Assembly (NCBI GenBank): GCA_045578425.1
Contig: JAZNKF010000023.1
Location: 16,022-80,021 of the forward strand
DNA: 64,000 nt
From: RGIG3009 sp045578425
GTDB lineage: Bacteria; Bacillota; Clostridia; Oscillospirales; Acutalibacteraceae
Direction of reading: 5' to 3'
This document shows positions 15,914 to 23,741 of the stretch, in pieces (position 1 is the stretch's first letter; the number at the start of each line of letters is the position of its first letter). The notes below the pieces were generated by a model. It was given only the letters and a program-made list of their open reading frames with translations, made no database searches and was not told the origin of the DNA. The position numbers and the translations under genes are program-made.

Positions 15914-16630
15914 ATGATTTTTAAAAGAGTTCAAAAATGGCTGCACACTGTTTTTAGACGTGGTTATCTTAAATTAAGTGAGGGCGTTTATTATATCAAC
16001 GGCGCAGATACTTTGCCGAGTCCTCTTTCCGAATTTGAGGAAAAAGAGGCTTTGCGCCTTGCTGCCGACGGAGACACCGAAGCGCGTGATAAACTCATCA
16101 CCCATAACTTGCGACTAGTGGTATATATTGCACGAAAATTCGAAAGTTCGGGTGTAGGGATTGAGGATTTAATTTCCATTGGTACCATCGGTCTCATTAA
16201 AGCGGTGGGAACGTTTTGTCCCGAAAAAAATATTAAACTCGCCACCTATTCCTCGCGGTGTATTGAAAATGAAATACTCATGTTTTTACGAAAAACGGTA
16301 CAACTCAAAAAAGAACTTTCCATTGATGAACCGCTAAACGTAGATTGGGACGGCAATGAATTACTGTTGTCAGATGTTCTGGGAAGTGACCCCGATGAGG
16401 TGAATCGTAATATTGAGCAAGAAGCGGAATGTAATGTGCTCATGGAATGTGTGTCCCGACTTTCCGCTCGCGAACAAACGATTATGCGTCTTCGTTTCGG
16501 AATTGGGGGAGAGCAAGAACATACGCAAAAGGAAGTGGCGGATTTGCTGGGGATTTCGCAATCGTATATTTCTCGATTGGAGAAGAAAATTATCAAACGG
16601 CTACGCAAGGATATGGAAAAAGCAGAATAA
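15914..16630 (+). CDS. sigE: RNA polymerase sigma factor SigE (pro-sigma-E)
   Basis: Early mother-cell sigma factor of sporulation, made inactive with an N-terminal pro-sequence. 238 residues. The pro-region contains the membrane-interacting helix FKRVQKWLHTVFRRG, and the SpoIIGA cleavage neighbourhood is YYINGADTLPSPL (B. subtilis has YYIGGSEALPPPL). Regions 2 (HNLRLVVYIARKFESSG, IGTIGLIKA) and 4 (LLGISQSYISRLEKKIIKR) are clear. ATG 15914 is chosen because CGGAGGA at 15898-15904 is well placed and the pro-sequence starts there; the longer frame upstream overlaps spoIIGA. The stop codon lies inside a perfect terminator palindrome. Confidence 0.96.
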   Translation: MIFKRVQKWLHTVFRRGYLKLSEGVYYINGADTLPSPLSEFEEKEALRLAADGDTEARDKLITHNLRLVVYIARKFESSGVGIEDLISIGTIGLIKAVGTFCPEKNIKLATYSSRCIENEILMFLRKTVQLKKELSIDEPLNVDWDGNELLLSDVLGSDPDEVNRNIEQEAECNVLMECVSRLSAREQTIMRLRFGIGGEQEHTQKEVADLLGISQSYISRLEKKIIKRLRKDMEKAE

Positions 16631-16660
16631 AACCGGCATTTCTGCCGGTTTTATTCTGCT
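16621..16660. terminator. Bidirectional terminator between convergent sigE and sigG
   Basis: Perfect 18-bp arms (16621-16638 and 16643-16660) around the loop TTTC; core CCGGCA/TGCCGG flanked by AAAA and TTTT. The left arm contains the last codons and stop of sigE and the right arm touches the stop of sigG. Confidence 0.92.
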
Positions 16661-17439
16661 TATAATTGCTTTTTTATGCGGTCCAAAGCCCCTTTTTCCA
16701 ATCGTGAAACCTGGGCTTGCGAAATACCGATTTCGTTTGATACTTCAATTTGGGTAAGACCTTTAAAAAATCTCAAGTTCAATATTTTCTTTTCACGGTT
16801 ATTCAATCCTCGAATAGCTTCTTTGAGTGCCAATTCGTCCAACCAATTTTTATCATCGTTATCATCGCCTACCTGGTCCATCACGTAAATTGTGTCGCCG
16901 CCGTCGGAATAAATCGGTTCATATAACGACACCGGTTCCACAATCGATTCCAATGCCGTTACCACCTCTTCTCTTGGCAAATCCAGCTCGGCGGCAATTT
17001 CTTCAATGGTAGGGTCCCGCAGGAGAGAGGCTGTTAGTTGCTCTTTGCATTGCATGGCACGGTAAGCGGTATCCCGCATACTGCGACTGATACGAATAGC
17101 ATTATTATCACGTAAATACCGCCGAATTTCACCGATTATCATGGGTACGGCATAGGTGGAAAACCGTACGTTTTGTGTAATGTCAAAATTATCGATGGAT
17201 TTGATGAGTCCAATGCATCCCACCTGAAATAAATCGTCTAGATTTTCCCCTCGTTGTGTAAACCGCTGGATAACGCTTAGTACGAGACGCAAGTTTCCGT
17301 TGACCAATTCTTCACGTGCTTTTTTGTCGCCTTGTTTTGTCAGTTTTAACAGGCGGCTTTTTTCTTTTTCTGTTAAAACCTTTAACGTGGATGTATTGAC
17401 ACCGCAAATCTCCACCTTGTTATACAACGTTTGAGTCAC
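16660..17439 (-). CDS. sigG: RNA polymerase sigma factor SigG (late forespore)
   Basis: Late forespore sigma factor. 259 residues, with the diagnostic N-terminus KVEICGVNTSTLKVL (close to B. subtilis KVEICGVDTSKLPVL), region 2 VNGNLRLVLSVIQRF and LDDLFQVGCIGLIKSIDNFD, FSTYAVPMIIGEIRRYLRD, and region 4 with GISQAQVSRLEKGAL. The start is GTG (17437-17439) with the ribosome site AAAGAGGAG just upstream. Unlike B. subtilis and most Clostridia, where sigG follows sigE in tandem, here it is inverted and faces sigE. A SigF-type promoter is visible upstream. Confidence 0.96.
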   Translation of the reverse strand: MTQTLYNKVEICGVNTSTLKVLTEKEKSRLLKLTKQGDKKAREELVNGNLRLVLSVIQRFTQRGENLDDLFQVGCIGLIKSIDNFDITQNVRFSTYAVPMIIGEIRRYLRDNNAIRISRSMRDTAYRAMQCKEQLTASLLRDPTIEEIAAELDLPREEVVTALESIVEPVSLYEPIYSDGGDTIYVMDQVGDDNDDKNWLDELALKEAIRGLNNREKKILNLRFFKGLTQIEVSNEIGISQAQVSRLEKGALDRIKKQL

Positions 17440-17462
17440 TCCTCTTTGACAGTTTCAAGAAG

Positions 17463-17491
17463 AGTATGCTCCTTTTTTTCAAAGACCATAC
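17463..17491 (-). promoter_or_regulatory. Candidate SigF-type promoter of sigG
   Basis: Reading the minus strand, GTATG (17487-17491) is followed after exactly 15 bases by GAGCATACT (17463-17471). The SigF consensus is GYATA, 15 bases, GGnnAnAMT; here the -35 has one mismatch and the -10 has one. It lies about 24 bases before the sigG start, and sigG is SigF-dependent in B. subtilis. Confidence 0.55.
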
Positions 17492-17541
17492 GCTGAAAGT
17501 AAAGAGGATGTTATGTAAATTACAGGTTTTGTAAAAAAAGA

Positions 17542-17570
17542 TTGTGATATGCATAAATCTGTGATATACT
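17542..17570 (+). promoter_or_regulatory. Probable sigma-A promoter of the nucleotidyltransferase gene
   Basis: TTGTGA (17542-17547) and TATACT (17565-17570) are 17 bases apart, 46 bases before the GTG start at 17617. The -35 has two mismatches from consensus. Confidence 0.6.
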
Positions 17571-17616
17571 TTTATTTATCTATAATGTTATTGAAATTGC
17601 AGAGGGAGGTATTACG

Positions 17617-18774
17617 GTGGAAGTTTTTGATGCTTTATTTTCACTTATGTGTTCGGCGATAAATTCGACACCCATTGATCAAGAAACATTGACAAACCTT
17701 TCAGAAGAAACACTTGCCGCCGTGTACCGTTTGAGTGACCGACACGATATGGCGCACATTGTGGGAGCGGCGTTGCTATCTTGTAAACCATTATCCCCAA
17801 ATGAGATAACCGATAAATTTCAAAAGAAAATGTGGATGGCGGTTTCGCGATATGAACGTATTCGTTATGAATTGGAACATATTTGTGAAACATTAGAACA
17901 GGCCAAAATTCCGTTTATTCCGTTAAAAGGCGCGGTGATTCGTCACTATTATCCCGAACCGTGGTGGCGTACCAGTTGCGACATTGATATTTTGGTTCAT
18001 GAACAGGATATAGAACGTGCTGTTTTAGTACTGAAAGAAACATTACAATATACTTCAAATGGGAAAAAATCGTACCACGATGTTTCCTTGTTTTCGAAAA
18101 ACAATGTTCATTTGGAACTGCATTTCAATCTCAAAGAGGGACAACCTCGTTTGGACAACCTCCTTGTAAAAGCATGGGAGTATGCGGTGCCAACACAGGG
18201 GAAAACGTATCAGCATGAGTTTACGGATGCGTATTTAAAATTTCATGTTGTTGCACATATGTCATACCATTTTTTGAGCGGCGGTTGCGGCATTAAACCA
18301 ATACTTGATTTGTGGCTGTTGGATAAAAAAATTGCCGAGGATACGGTTTTTGACGAGTTACTGAAACAAAGCGGACTGACAACTTTTACCCAAAAAGTAC
18401 GCAAACTCGGCAAAGCGTGGTTTGAAAACGAAATGATGGATTCTGTTTCCCTTGATATACAGCAGTATATTTTTAGCGGTGGCGTATATGGTACGACCAA
18501 AAACAAAGTGATTGTTCAGCAGCAAAGAAAGGGAGGAAAAACACAGTATTTGTTTTCCAAACTGATCATTTCGCGGGAATTTCTCGAATCGCAATACCCG
18601 GTTTTAAAAAAACATCGGTGGCTGTCACCTGTCATGCAAGTTTGCCGATGGTTTCGGTTGCTGTTTTGCGGGGGGATAGAACGTTCCAAACGTCAAGCAG
18701 AATTGAATTTCCGAACAGATGCCGGGCAAGCGCAGAAAATCAAACAACTATTGGCAGATATTGGATTACATTGA
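17617..18774 (+). CDS. Nucleotidyltransferase family protein (NTP_transf_5-like)
   Basis: 385 residues. The core PLKGAVIRHYYPEPWWRTSC followed by DIDILVHEQDIERA is the nucleotidyltransferase-fold motif of the NTP_transf_5 family: a Lys-Gly pair then Asp-x-Asp metal ligands (near residues 106-128). The substrate is unknown; relatives are found near polysaccharide and peptide-modification genes. The GTG start has a strong ribosome site (AGAGGGAGG). It has its own promoter, faces away from sigG, and ends 62 bases before ktrB with no terminator seen, so it could be read through into ktrB. Confidence 0.82.
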   Translation: MEVFDALFSLMCSAINSTPIDQETLTNLSEETLAAVYRLSDRHDMAHIVGAALLSCKPLSPNEITDKFQKKMWMAVSRYERIRYELEHICETLEQAKIPFIPLKGAVIRHYYPEPWWRTSCDIDILVHEQDIERAVLVLKETLQYTSNGKKSYHDVSLFSKNNVHLELHFNLKEGQPRLDNLLVKAWEYAVPTQGKTYQHEFTDAYLKFHVVAHMSYHFLSGGCGIKPILDLWLLDKKIAEDTVFDELLKQSGLTTFTQKVRKLGKAWFENEMMDSVSLDIQQYIFSGGVYGTTKNKVIVQQQRKGGKTQYLFSKLIISREFLESQYPVLKKHRWLSPVMQVCRWFRLLFCGGIERSKRQAELNFRTDAGQAQKIKQLLADIGLH

Positions 18775-18783
18775 TAAAAAAAT

Positions 18784-18823
18784 CACAAAAACCATTTACT
18801 TTAATGTCTTTTTGTGGTAAATT
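18784..18823 (+). promoter_or_regulatory. ktrB promoter framed by an inverted repeat
   Basis: TTTACT (18795-18800) and TAAATT (18818-18823) are 17 bases apart and suit a weak sigma-A promoter. The inverted repeat CACAAAAA (18784-18791) and TTTTTGTG (18809-18816) encloses the -35 and spacer, as an operator might. Confidence 0.45.
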
Positions 18824-18836
18824 ATAAGGAAAAGAT

Positions 18837-20192
18837 ATGAAACAAATGCTCAAAAAACTATCTTCCTCACAAATTATTTTATTGAGTTTCCTTTTTGTGA
18901 TTCTGGTGGGAACGTTGTTACTTTGCTTGCCCATCAGTACCAAAACAGGAGCGTCTGTTCCTTTTTCTACTGCTTTGTTCACTGCGACCACCTCTACGTG
19001 CGTAACCGGATTGGTAGTGGTTCCTACGGTGTCATGGAGTTATTTTGGTCAGGCAGTTATATTGTTACTCATTCAAATCGGCGGATTAGGCGTAGTGACT
19101 ATTCTGTCAGCTCTTTTTATTGCTTTGCATAAGACAATCGGTTTAGGTAACCGCTTGCTATTGCAAGATGCCTTTAATCTAAATACGTTGTCGGGACTTG
19201 TCAATTTTGTCAAAAAAGTCTTTTTGGGAACTTTTTTGGTAGAAGGAGTCGGTGCACTGCTGTATATGACGGTTTTTGTCCCTGAATTTGGAGCAAAAGG
19301 CATTTGGATATCGATTTTCAATGCCGTTTCGGCTTTTTGTAACGCAGGCATGGATATTATCGGTGAGAACAGTTTGAATAATTATGTGGGAAATGGATTG
19401 ATTAATTTTGTTACTATGTCGCTTATTGTTCTTGGCGGCTTGGGGTATATTGTTTGGTGGGATATCTTGCGTGCCTCAAAATGCGCTGTGAAGAACAAAA
19501 CGGGAATGTGGCGCAATTTAACACTGCACAGCAAACTGGTGATAACTACAACAGCCTTTTTACTTGCCTTAGGTACCGTTTGCTTTTTGGGATTTGAATA
19601 TCACAATCCTAAAACAATAGCAAATATGAGTTTTTCGGAAAAACTTTTAGCGTCTCTTTTTCAATCGGTAACCACCAGAACAGCAGGTTTCACGACATTA
19701 CCACAAGAAAATCTTACCACGTCTTCATCACTTTTGTCGATAATACTCATGTTTATCGGCGGCTCTCCTGTCGGTACGGCAGGCGGTGCCAAAACCATAA
19801 CGGTTGCTGTGCTGTTTCTTGCCACGCTTTCCACGATAAAAGGAAAAAACGATGTTTGCATATTTAATCGTGCTATTGCAAAAAGCACGATTAGCAAATG
19901 CGTTTGTATAGTATTTATTTCTCTGTCCATTGCCCTTACTTCCACTATTTTGCTTTCACTTACCACAAACCGACCGCTGGTGGATATCCTATACGAAATT
20001 TTCAGTGCTACCGGCACAGTGGGATTGACCAGAAACTTAACACCGTTTTTGAATCTCGCAGGAAGATATATTGTGATTGCCACTATGTTTTTTGGCAGAG
20101 TAGGACCGATAGCGTTAGCAGTATCGTTCTATATGAAAAAGCAAAATACCAATTTGATTAAAGAACCTACGGAAGAAATCAGTGTAGGGTAG
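18837..20192 (+). CDS. ktrB: Ktr potassium uptake channel KtrB
   Basis: Membrane potassium channel of the TrkH/KtrB superfamily; Ktr systems are typically Na+-dependent. 451 residues with the four pore filters TTSTCVTGLVV, AFCNAGMDI, TTRTAGFTTLP and TGTVGLTRNL. The shorter length and N-terminus distinguish it from TrkH at 12073. Ribosome site AAGGAAAAG precedes ATG 18837. ktrA follows after 27 bases. A weak promoter with flanking inverted repeat lies just upstream. Confidence 0.94.
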   Translation: MKQMLKKLSSSQIILLSFLFVILVGTLLLCLPISTKTGASVPFSTALFTATTSTCVTGLVVVPTVSWSYFGQAVILLLIQIGGLGVVTILSALFIALHKTIGLGNRLLLQDAFNLNTLSGLVNFVKKVFLGTFLVEGVGALLYMTVFVPEFGAKGIWISIFNAVSAFCNAGMDIIGENSLNNYVGNGLINFVTMSLIVLGGLGYIVWWDILRASKCAVKNKTGMWRNLTLHSKLVITTTAFLLALGTVCFLGFEYHNPKTIANMSFSEKLLASLFQSVTTRTAGFTTLPQENLTTSSSLLSIILMFIGGSPVGTAGGAKTITVAVLFLATLSTIKGKNDVCIFNRAIAKSTISKCVCIVFISLSIALTSTILLSLTTNRPLVDILYEIFSATGTVGLTRNLTPFLNLAGRYIVIATMFFGRVGPIALAVSFYMKKQNTNLIKEPTEEISVG

Positions 20193-20219
20193 AATGAAAT
20201 ACTTCAAAGGGTGATATTT

Positions 20220-20867
20220 ATGAAAAAATCATACGCTGTTTTTGGTTTAGGACGATACGGAACAACCATCGTACAAGAATTGCTGAAAAACGGAGCCGAG
20301 GTCTTGGCAGTGGATGTTGAAGAGGAAATTGTCGAGCAGGCTAAAAACAGTATTCCCGTTTGTAAATGTGCAGATGTTACCAATATTGAAGTTCTTACAC
20401 AGTTGGGTATTGCCAATATCGATACGGTAATTATTACCATGGCTAACCATTTGGAAGAAAGCGTAATGGCTGTCATGCTTTGTAAAGAGTTGGGTGTTCC
20501 TACCGTAATTGTGAAAGCTGCAACGGAGTTTAATAAGAAAATTCTGCTGAAAGTCGGTGCTGACAGGGTAGTAATTCCCGAAAATGAATCCGGTATTCGT
20601 TTGGCAAAAGAGGTGCTCCATTCCGGTTTTATCGATATTGTGGATATTTCCAACAAAATTTCCATGGTCGAATTAGAAGTACATGATAATTGGGTGGGAA
20701 AAAACCTAATTGAATTGAATTTGCGTAAAAAATATGCTATCAACGTGGTGGCTATCAAAACAGGAGATGAAGTGATCCTTTCGATTGACCCTGCTATGCC
20801 CCTGACAAAAGAGATGCTTCTGTTGGTAATTGCCGATGTATCTCAAATCAGTAAATTGATGAAATAA
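20220..20867 (+). CDS. ktrA: Ktr potassium uptake regulatory subunit KtrA
   Basis: Cytoplasmic RCK ring subunit that gates KtrB in response to ATP/ADP or NAD(H), and in Bacillus c-di-AMP. 215 residues: Rossmann domain with YAVFGLGRYGTTIVQEL and the acidic ligand-binding strand end AVDVEEE, then an RCK_C domain (VELEVHDNWVGKNLIELNLR). ATG 20220 is preferred; the GTG at 20211 lies in the ribosome site AAAGGGTGAT. The V-type ATPase operon starts 26 bases after the stop with no terminator seen, so the potassium and ATPase genes may share a transcript. Confidence 0.95.
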   Translation: MKKSYAVFGLGRYGTTIVQELLKNGAEVLAVDVEEEIVEQAKNSIPVCKCADVTNIEVLTQLGIANIDTVIITMANHLEESVMAVMLCKELGVPTVIVKAATEFNKKILLKVGADRVVIPENESGIRLAKEVLHSGFIDIVDISNKISMVELEVHDNWVGKNLIELNLRKKYAINVVAIKTGDEVILSIDPAMPLTKEMLLLVIADVSQISKLMK

Positions 20868-20893
20868 TATATTATAAAGAACGGAGATTGTTT

Positions 20894-21454
20894 ATGGAAA
20901 TGCAAATTAACGACTTAGTTGCTGCTATCAAAAAAGACGGTGTGGAAGCGGCACAAGCAGAAGCGGAAAAAATACTGACCGAAGCAAATAAAAAAGCTGC
21001 CGGAATCCTTGCCGAGGCAAAACAAGAGGCGGAGAACATCGTAAAAAAGGCCGAAGAGAAAGCGGAGATTCTAAAAGAGAGTGTTAAAACAACAGCCGAA
21101 CACGCCAAGCGCGATGCCATGCTCTCTTTCAAAAAATCGGTGCAAACCGAATTTGAACGATTGCTGGAACAAAACGTTGAAAAAACGGTCAATGCCGATG
21201 TTTTGGCACATTTGCTAACAGCGGCTGTCAGCAACGACGATCCCGCTCTTTATGTAGCGGAAGTGGCACAAGTTACCGAAGAATTAAAAGGTGAACTTTC
21301 TCAAAAATTACGGGAAGGTCTTGAAATAAAAGCTAATCCCGCTGTTCGTGTGGGATTCAAATTAACTGCCAAAGACGGTTCAGGGTATTTTGATTGTTCG
21401 GACGAGGAACTGCAAGCAGCACTGGCTCCGTTTTTCCCCGAATTCATTCTCTAA
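20894..21454 (+). CDS. atpE: V-type ATPase subunit E (peripheral stalk)
   Basis: Peripheral stalk subunit of a V/A-type ATPase. 186 residues. The N-terminal half is a long charged, Ala-rich coiled coil (about residues 15-85, repeated EAxKxAxxI patterns), and the C-terminal half is a compact domain ending in an amphipathic segment, as in subunit E. ATG 20894 is chosen with ACGGAG upstream. It is the first gene of the cluster E, DUF2764-like, A, B, D, I, K. Assignment rests on coiled-coil architecture and gene position, less on single motifs. Confidence 0.85.
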   Translation: MEMQINDLVAAIKKDGVEAAQAEAEKILTEANKKAAGILAEAKQEAENIVKKAEEKAEILKESVKTTAEHAKRDAMLSFKKSVQTEFERLLEQNVEKTVNADVLAHLLTAAVSNDDPALYVAEVAQVTEELKGELSQKLREGLEIKANPAVRVGFKLTAKDGSGYFDCSDEELQAALAPFFPEFIL

Positions 21455-21468
21455 GAAAGGGACTGAAT

Positions 21469-21996
21469 ATGGCCTATTATTATTTAATTTCAAGTTTGCC
21501 GATGCTCAAATCGGATGGCGATATGCCCTTCTCTTACGAGCAGTTTTTGCAGACTTGTCGCGGTGCTTTAAACGATACAACGTATATGCTTTTGGAAAAG
21601 CTGACCCTTTCTTCCAACGAAGGTCCCTGTGTTTCGGAATGGTCGCAGTTTTATACCATGTTTAAAGAAGAACTGACATTCCAACGGAATATACGCTTGG
21701 GAAATAAAGTGCCCCCTCCAAGTGACAGAGATGAGAGTATATCAAAAATTATTTCCACGGCAATGAATCACAAAAACCCTTTGATTGCCGAGGAAATGTT
21801 ACTCGCCTTGCAATTTGAAAAATTAGATGCATTGATTGGGTTACATTATTTTGACGAATATGCCTTGATTGGTTATGCCCTAAAATTAAAATTGTTGGAA
21901 AGAAAAACCGTGTTTAACAAGCAAGAAGGAAAGACGGAGTTTAGTAACATCGTCGGCAAGTTAGAACAACAAATTCTAAACATGGAGCAGGAGTGA
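21469..21996 (+). CDS. DUF2764-like V-ATPase operon protein (possible subunit C equivalent)
   Basis: 175 residues, starting MAYYYLISSLPMLKSDGDMP. This N-terminus and its place between subunits E and A match the family DUF2764, a conserved unnamed gene of V-type ATPase operons in Bacteroidetes, spirochaetes and Chlamydia. Because these operons lack a recognisable subunit C/d, it may link the central rotor to the membrane ring; that is inference. The rest is helical and charged with no membrane segment. ATG 21469 has AGAAAGGGA upstream; atpA follows after four bases. Confidence 0.78.
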   Translation: MAYYYLISSLPMLKSDGDMPFSYEQFLQTCRGALNDTTYMLLEKLTLSSNEGPCVSEWSQFYTMFKEELTFQRNIRLGNKVPPPSDRDESISKIISTAMNHKNPLIAEEMLLALQFEKLDALIGLHYFDEYALIGYALKLKLLERKTVFNKQEGKTEFSNIVGKLEQQILNMEQE

Positions 21997-22000
21997 AATC

Positions 22001-23731
22001 ATGGAATATGCAAGCGGAAAGGTAACCGGTGTTAACGGAAACTTAACATCGGTAAAAATCGACGGTTCCATCAAAAAGAACGAAGTCGGTTTTATACAAG
22101 TCGGTGATAAACGCCTCAAAGGTGAAGTCATTCGTATAAGCGACGGCATTGCCGATATGCAAATATATGAGATGACCGAGGGAATCAAAGTAGGGGATAC
22201 GGTCGAATTTACAGGCGAACTTATGAGCGTGGAATTAGGCCCCGGTTTGCTCACGCAAATTTACGACGGACTTCAAAATCCGTTGCCCGACCTTGCTGAA
22301 AAATGCGGCTATTTTTTGGAACGTGGTGAATACTTGAATCCCATTCCCGACAAAGACTGGGAATTCACCCCCAAAGTTTCGGTGGGGGATATTGTTCGTC
22401 CGGCAGATGCTATCGGCACGGTGCCGGAAGGCATTTTTCAGCACGAAATTATGGTGCCGTTTGATTTGTCGGATGAGGATTGGACGGTAGAATCCATTGT
22501 TCCCAAAGGTGTATATAACGTTCGCAGTGAAATTGCGGTTATTAAAGACCGCAAAGGTAACAAAAAAACCTTGTCCATGGTGTTTTCTTGGCCCATCAAA
22601 AAACCGATTACTTGTTACGAACAACGTTTGAAACCCGATGAAACGTTGATTACTCAAATCCGCTGTATCGACACGTTTTTACCGGTAGCCAAAGGCGGAA
22701 CGTTTTGTGTTCCCGGTCCGTTTGGCGCAGGTAAAACCGTTCTCCAACACATGGAAGCCAAAAATGCCGATGTAGATATTGTGATTATCACCGCCTGCGG
22801 TGAGCGCGCCGGCGAAGTGGTGGAGGTTTTACAAGAATTTCCTGAACTTACCGACCCAAGAACGGGTAAATCGCTGATGGAACGCACGATCATCGTTTGT
22901 AACACATCTTCCATGCCGGTGGCTTCCCGTGAAGCTTCGGTGTATACGGGTATTACGTTGGCGGAATATTTCCGACAAATGGGACTTTCGGTTTTAATGC
23001 TTGCCGACTCCACTTCGCGTTGGGCACAAGCCATGCGTGAAATGAGCGGCCGGTTGGAAGAAATCCCCGGTGACGAAGCATTCCCGGCATATTTGGAATC
23101 GGTAATTGCCTCCTTTTATGAACGTGCCGGTAAAGTGAGATTGCGCGACGGCAGAACGGCATCGGTAACCATTGGCGGCACGGTTTCGCCGGCCGGCGGT
23201 AACTTTGAAGAACCGGTTACCCAAGCTACGCTCAAAGTGGTCGGCGCTTTTCACGGTCTTTCTCGCGAACGTTCGGATGCCAGAAAATATCCGGCTATCC
23301 ACCCCATTGATTCGTGGTCAAAATACAGCAGTATTGTTGATGACAACAAAGTGAACAAAGCAAGAGAAATACTGAACCGAAGTATCGAGATTAACCAAAT
23401 GATGATGGTTATCGGCGAAGAGGGCACCTCGGCAGAAGATTATACGCTTTACCAAAAAGGTGAGTTGCTGGATGCAGCCTATCTGCAACAAAATTCCTTT
23501 GACCCGGTGGATGCCGCTTGCGAGCCTGAACGCCAAATACGTGAATTTGCCGTTATGTATGATATTCTCACGCAAAACTACATCATTGAAGAGAAAAATG
23601 AAATACGTATGTTCTTTAATGAATTGCGTCAAAAACTGCTTGATTGGCATACCATACCGTTCCGTACGGAAGAATTTGATGAAAAAGAAAACGAAATCAA
23701 ACAGTTTTATTTGTCCAAATCCGGCAATTAG
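22001..23731 (+). CDS. atpA: V-type ATP synthase/ATPase catalytic subunit A
   Basis: Catalytic nucleotide-binding subunit. 576 residues with the V/A-type P-loop GPFGAGKTVLQ, the arginine/Walker B neighbourhood VLMLADSTSRWAQAMREMSG, and the V-type-specific insertion after the N-terminal barrel (GIFQHEIMVPFDLSDEDW region). The sequence NYIIEEKNEIRMFFNELRQ at the C-terminus is typical. The N-terminus SGKVTGVNGNLTSVKIDG is the beta-barrel. Overall type is that of Bacteroidetes/spirochaete V-ATPases by gene order. The direction of coupling, ATP synthesis or ion pumping, cannot be read from sequence. Confidence 0.96.
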   Translation: MEYASGKVTGVNGNLTSVKIDGSIKKNEVGFIQVGDKRLKGEVIRISDGIADMQIYEMTEGIKVGDTVEFTGELMSVELGPGLLTQIYDGLQNPLPDLAEKCGYFLERGEYLNPIPDKDWEFTPKVSVGDIVRPADAIGTVPEGIFQHEIMVPFDLSDEDWTVESIVPKGVYNVRSEIAVIKDRKGNKKTLSMVFSWPIKKPITCYEQRLKPDETLITQIRCIDTFLPVAKGGTFCVPGPFGAGKTVLQHMEAKNADVDIVIITACGERAGEVVEVLQEFPELTDPRTGKSLMERTIIVCNTSSMPVASREASVYTGITLAEYFRQMGLSVLMLADSTSRWAQAMREMSGRLEEIPGDEAFPAYLESVIASFYERAGKVRLRDGRTASVTIGGTVSPAGGNFEEPVTQATLKVVGAFHGLSRERSDARKYPAIHPIDSWSKYSSIVDDNKVNKAREILNRSIEINQMMMVIGEEGTSAEDYTLYQKGELLDAAYLQQNSFDPVDAACEPERQIREFAVMYDILTQNYIIEEKNEIRMFFNELRQKLLDWHTIPFRTEEFDEKENEIKQFYLSKSGN

Positions 23732-23741
23732 GAGGTAAACC

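Noticed and set aside
18775..18836. Possible c-di-AMP riboswitch in front of ktrB
   Set aside because: The gap is only 62 bases, too short for the ydaO-type riboswitch, and no terminator hairpin is present.
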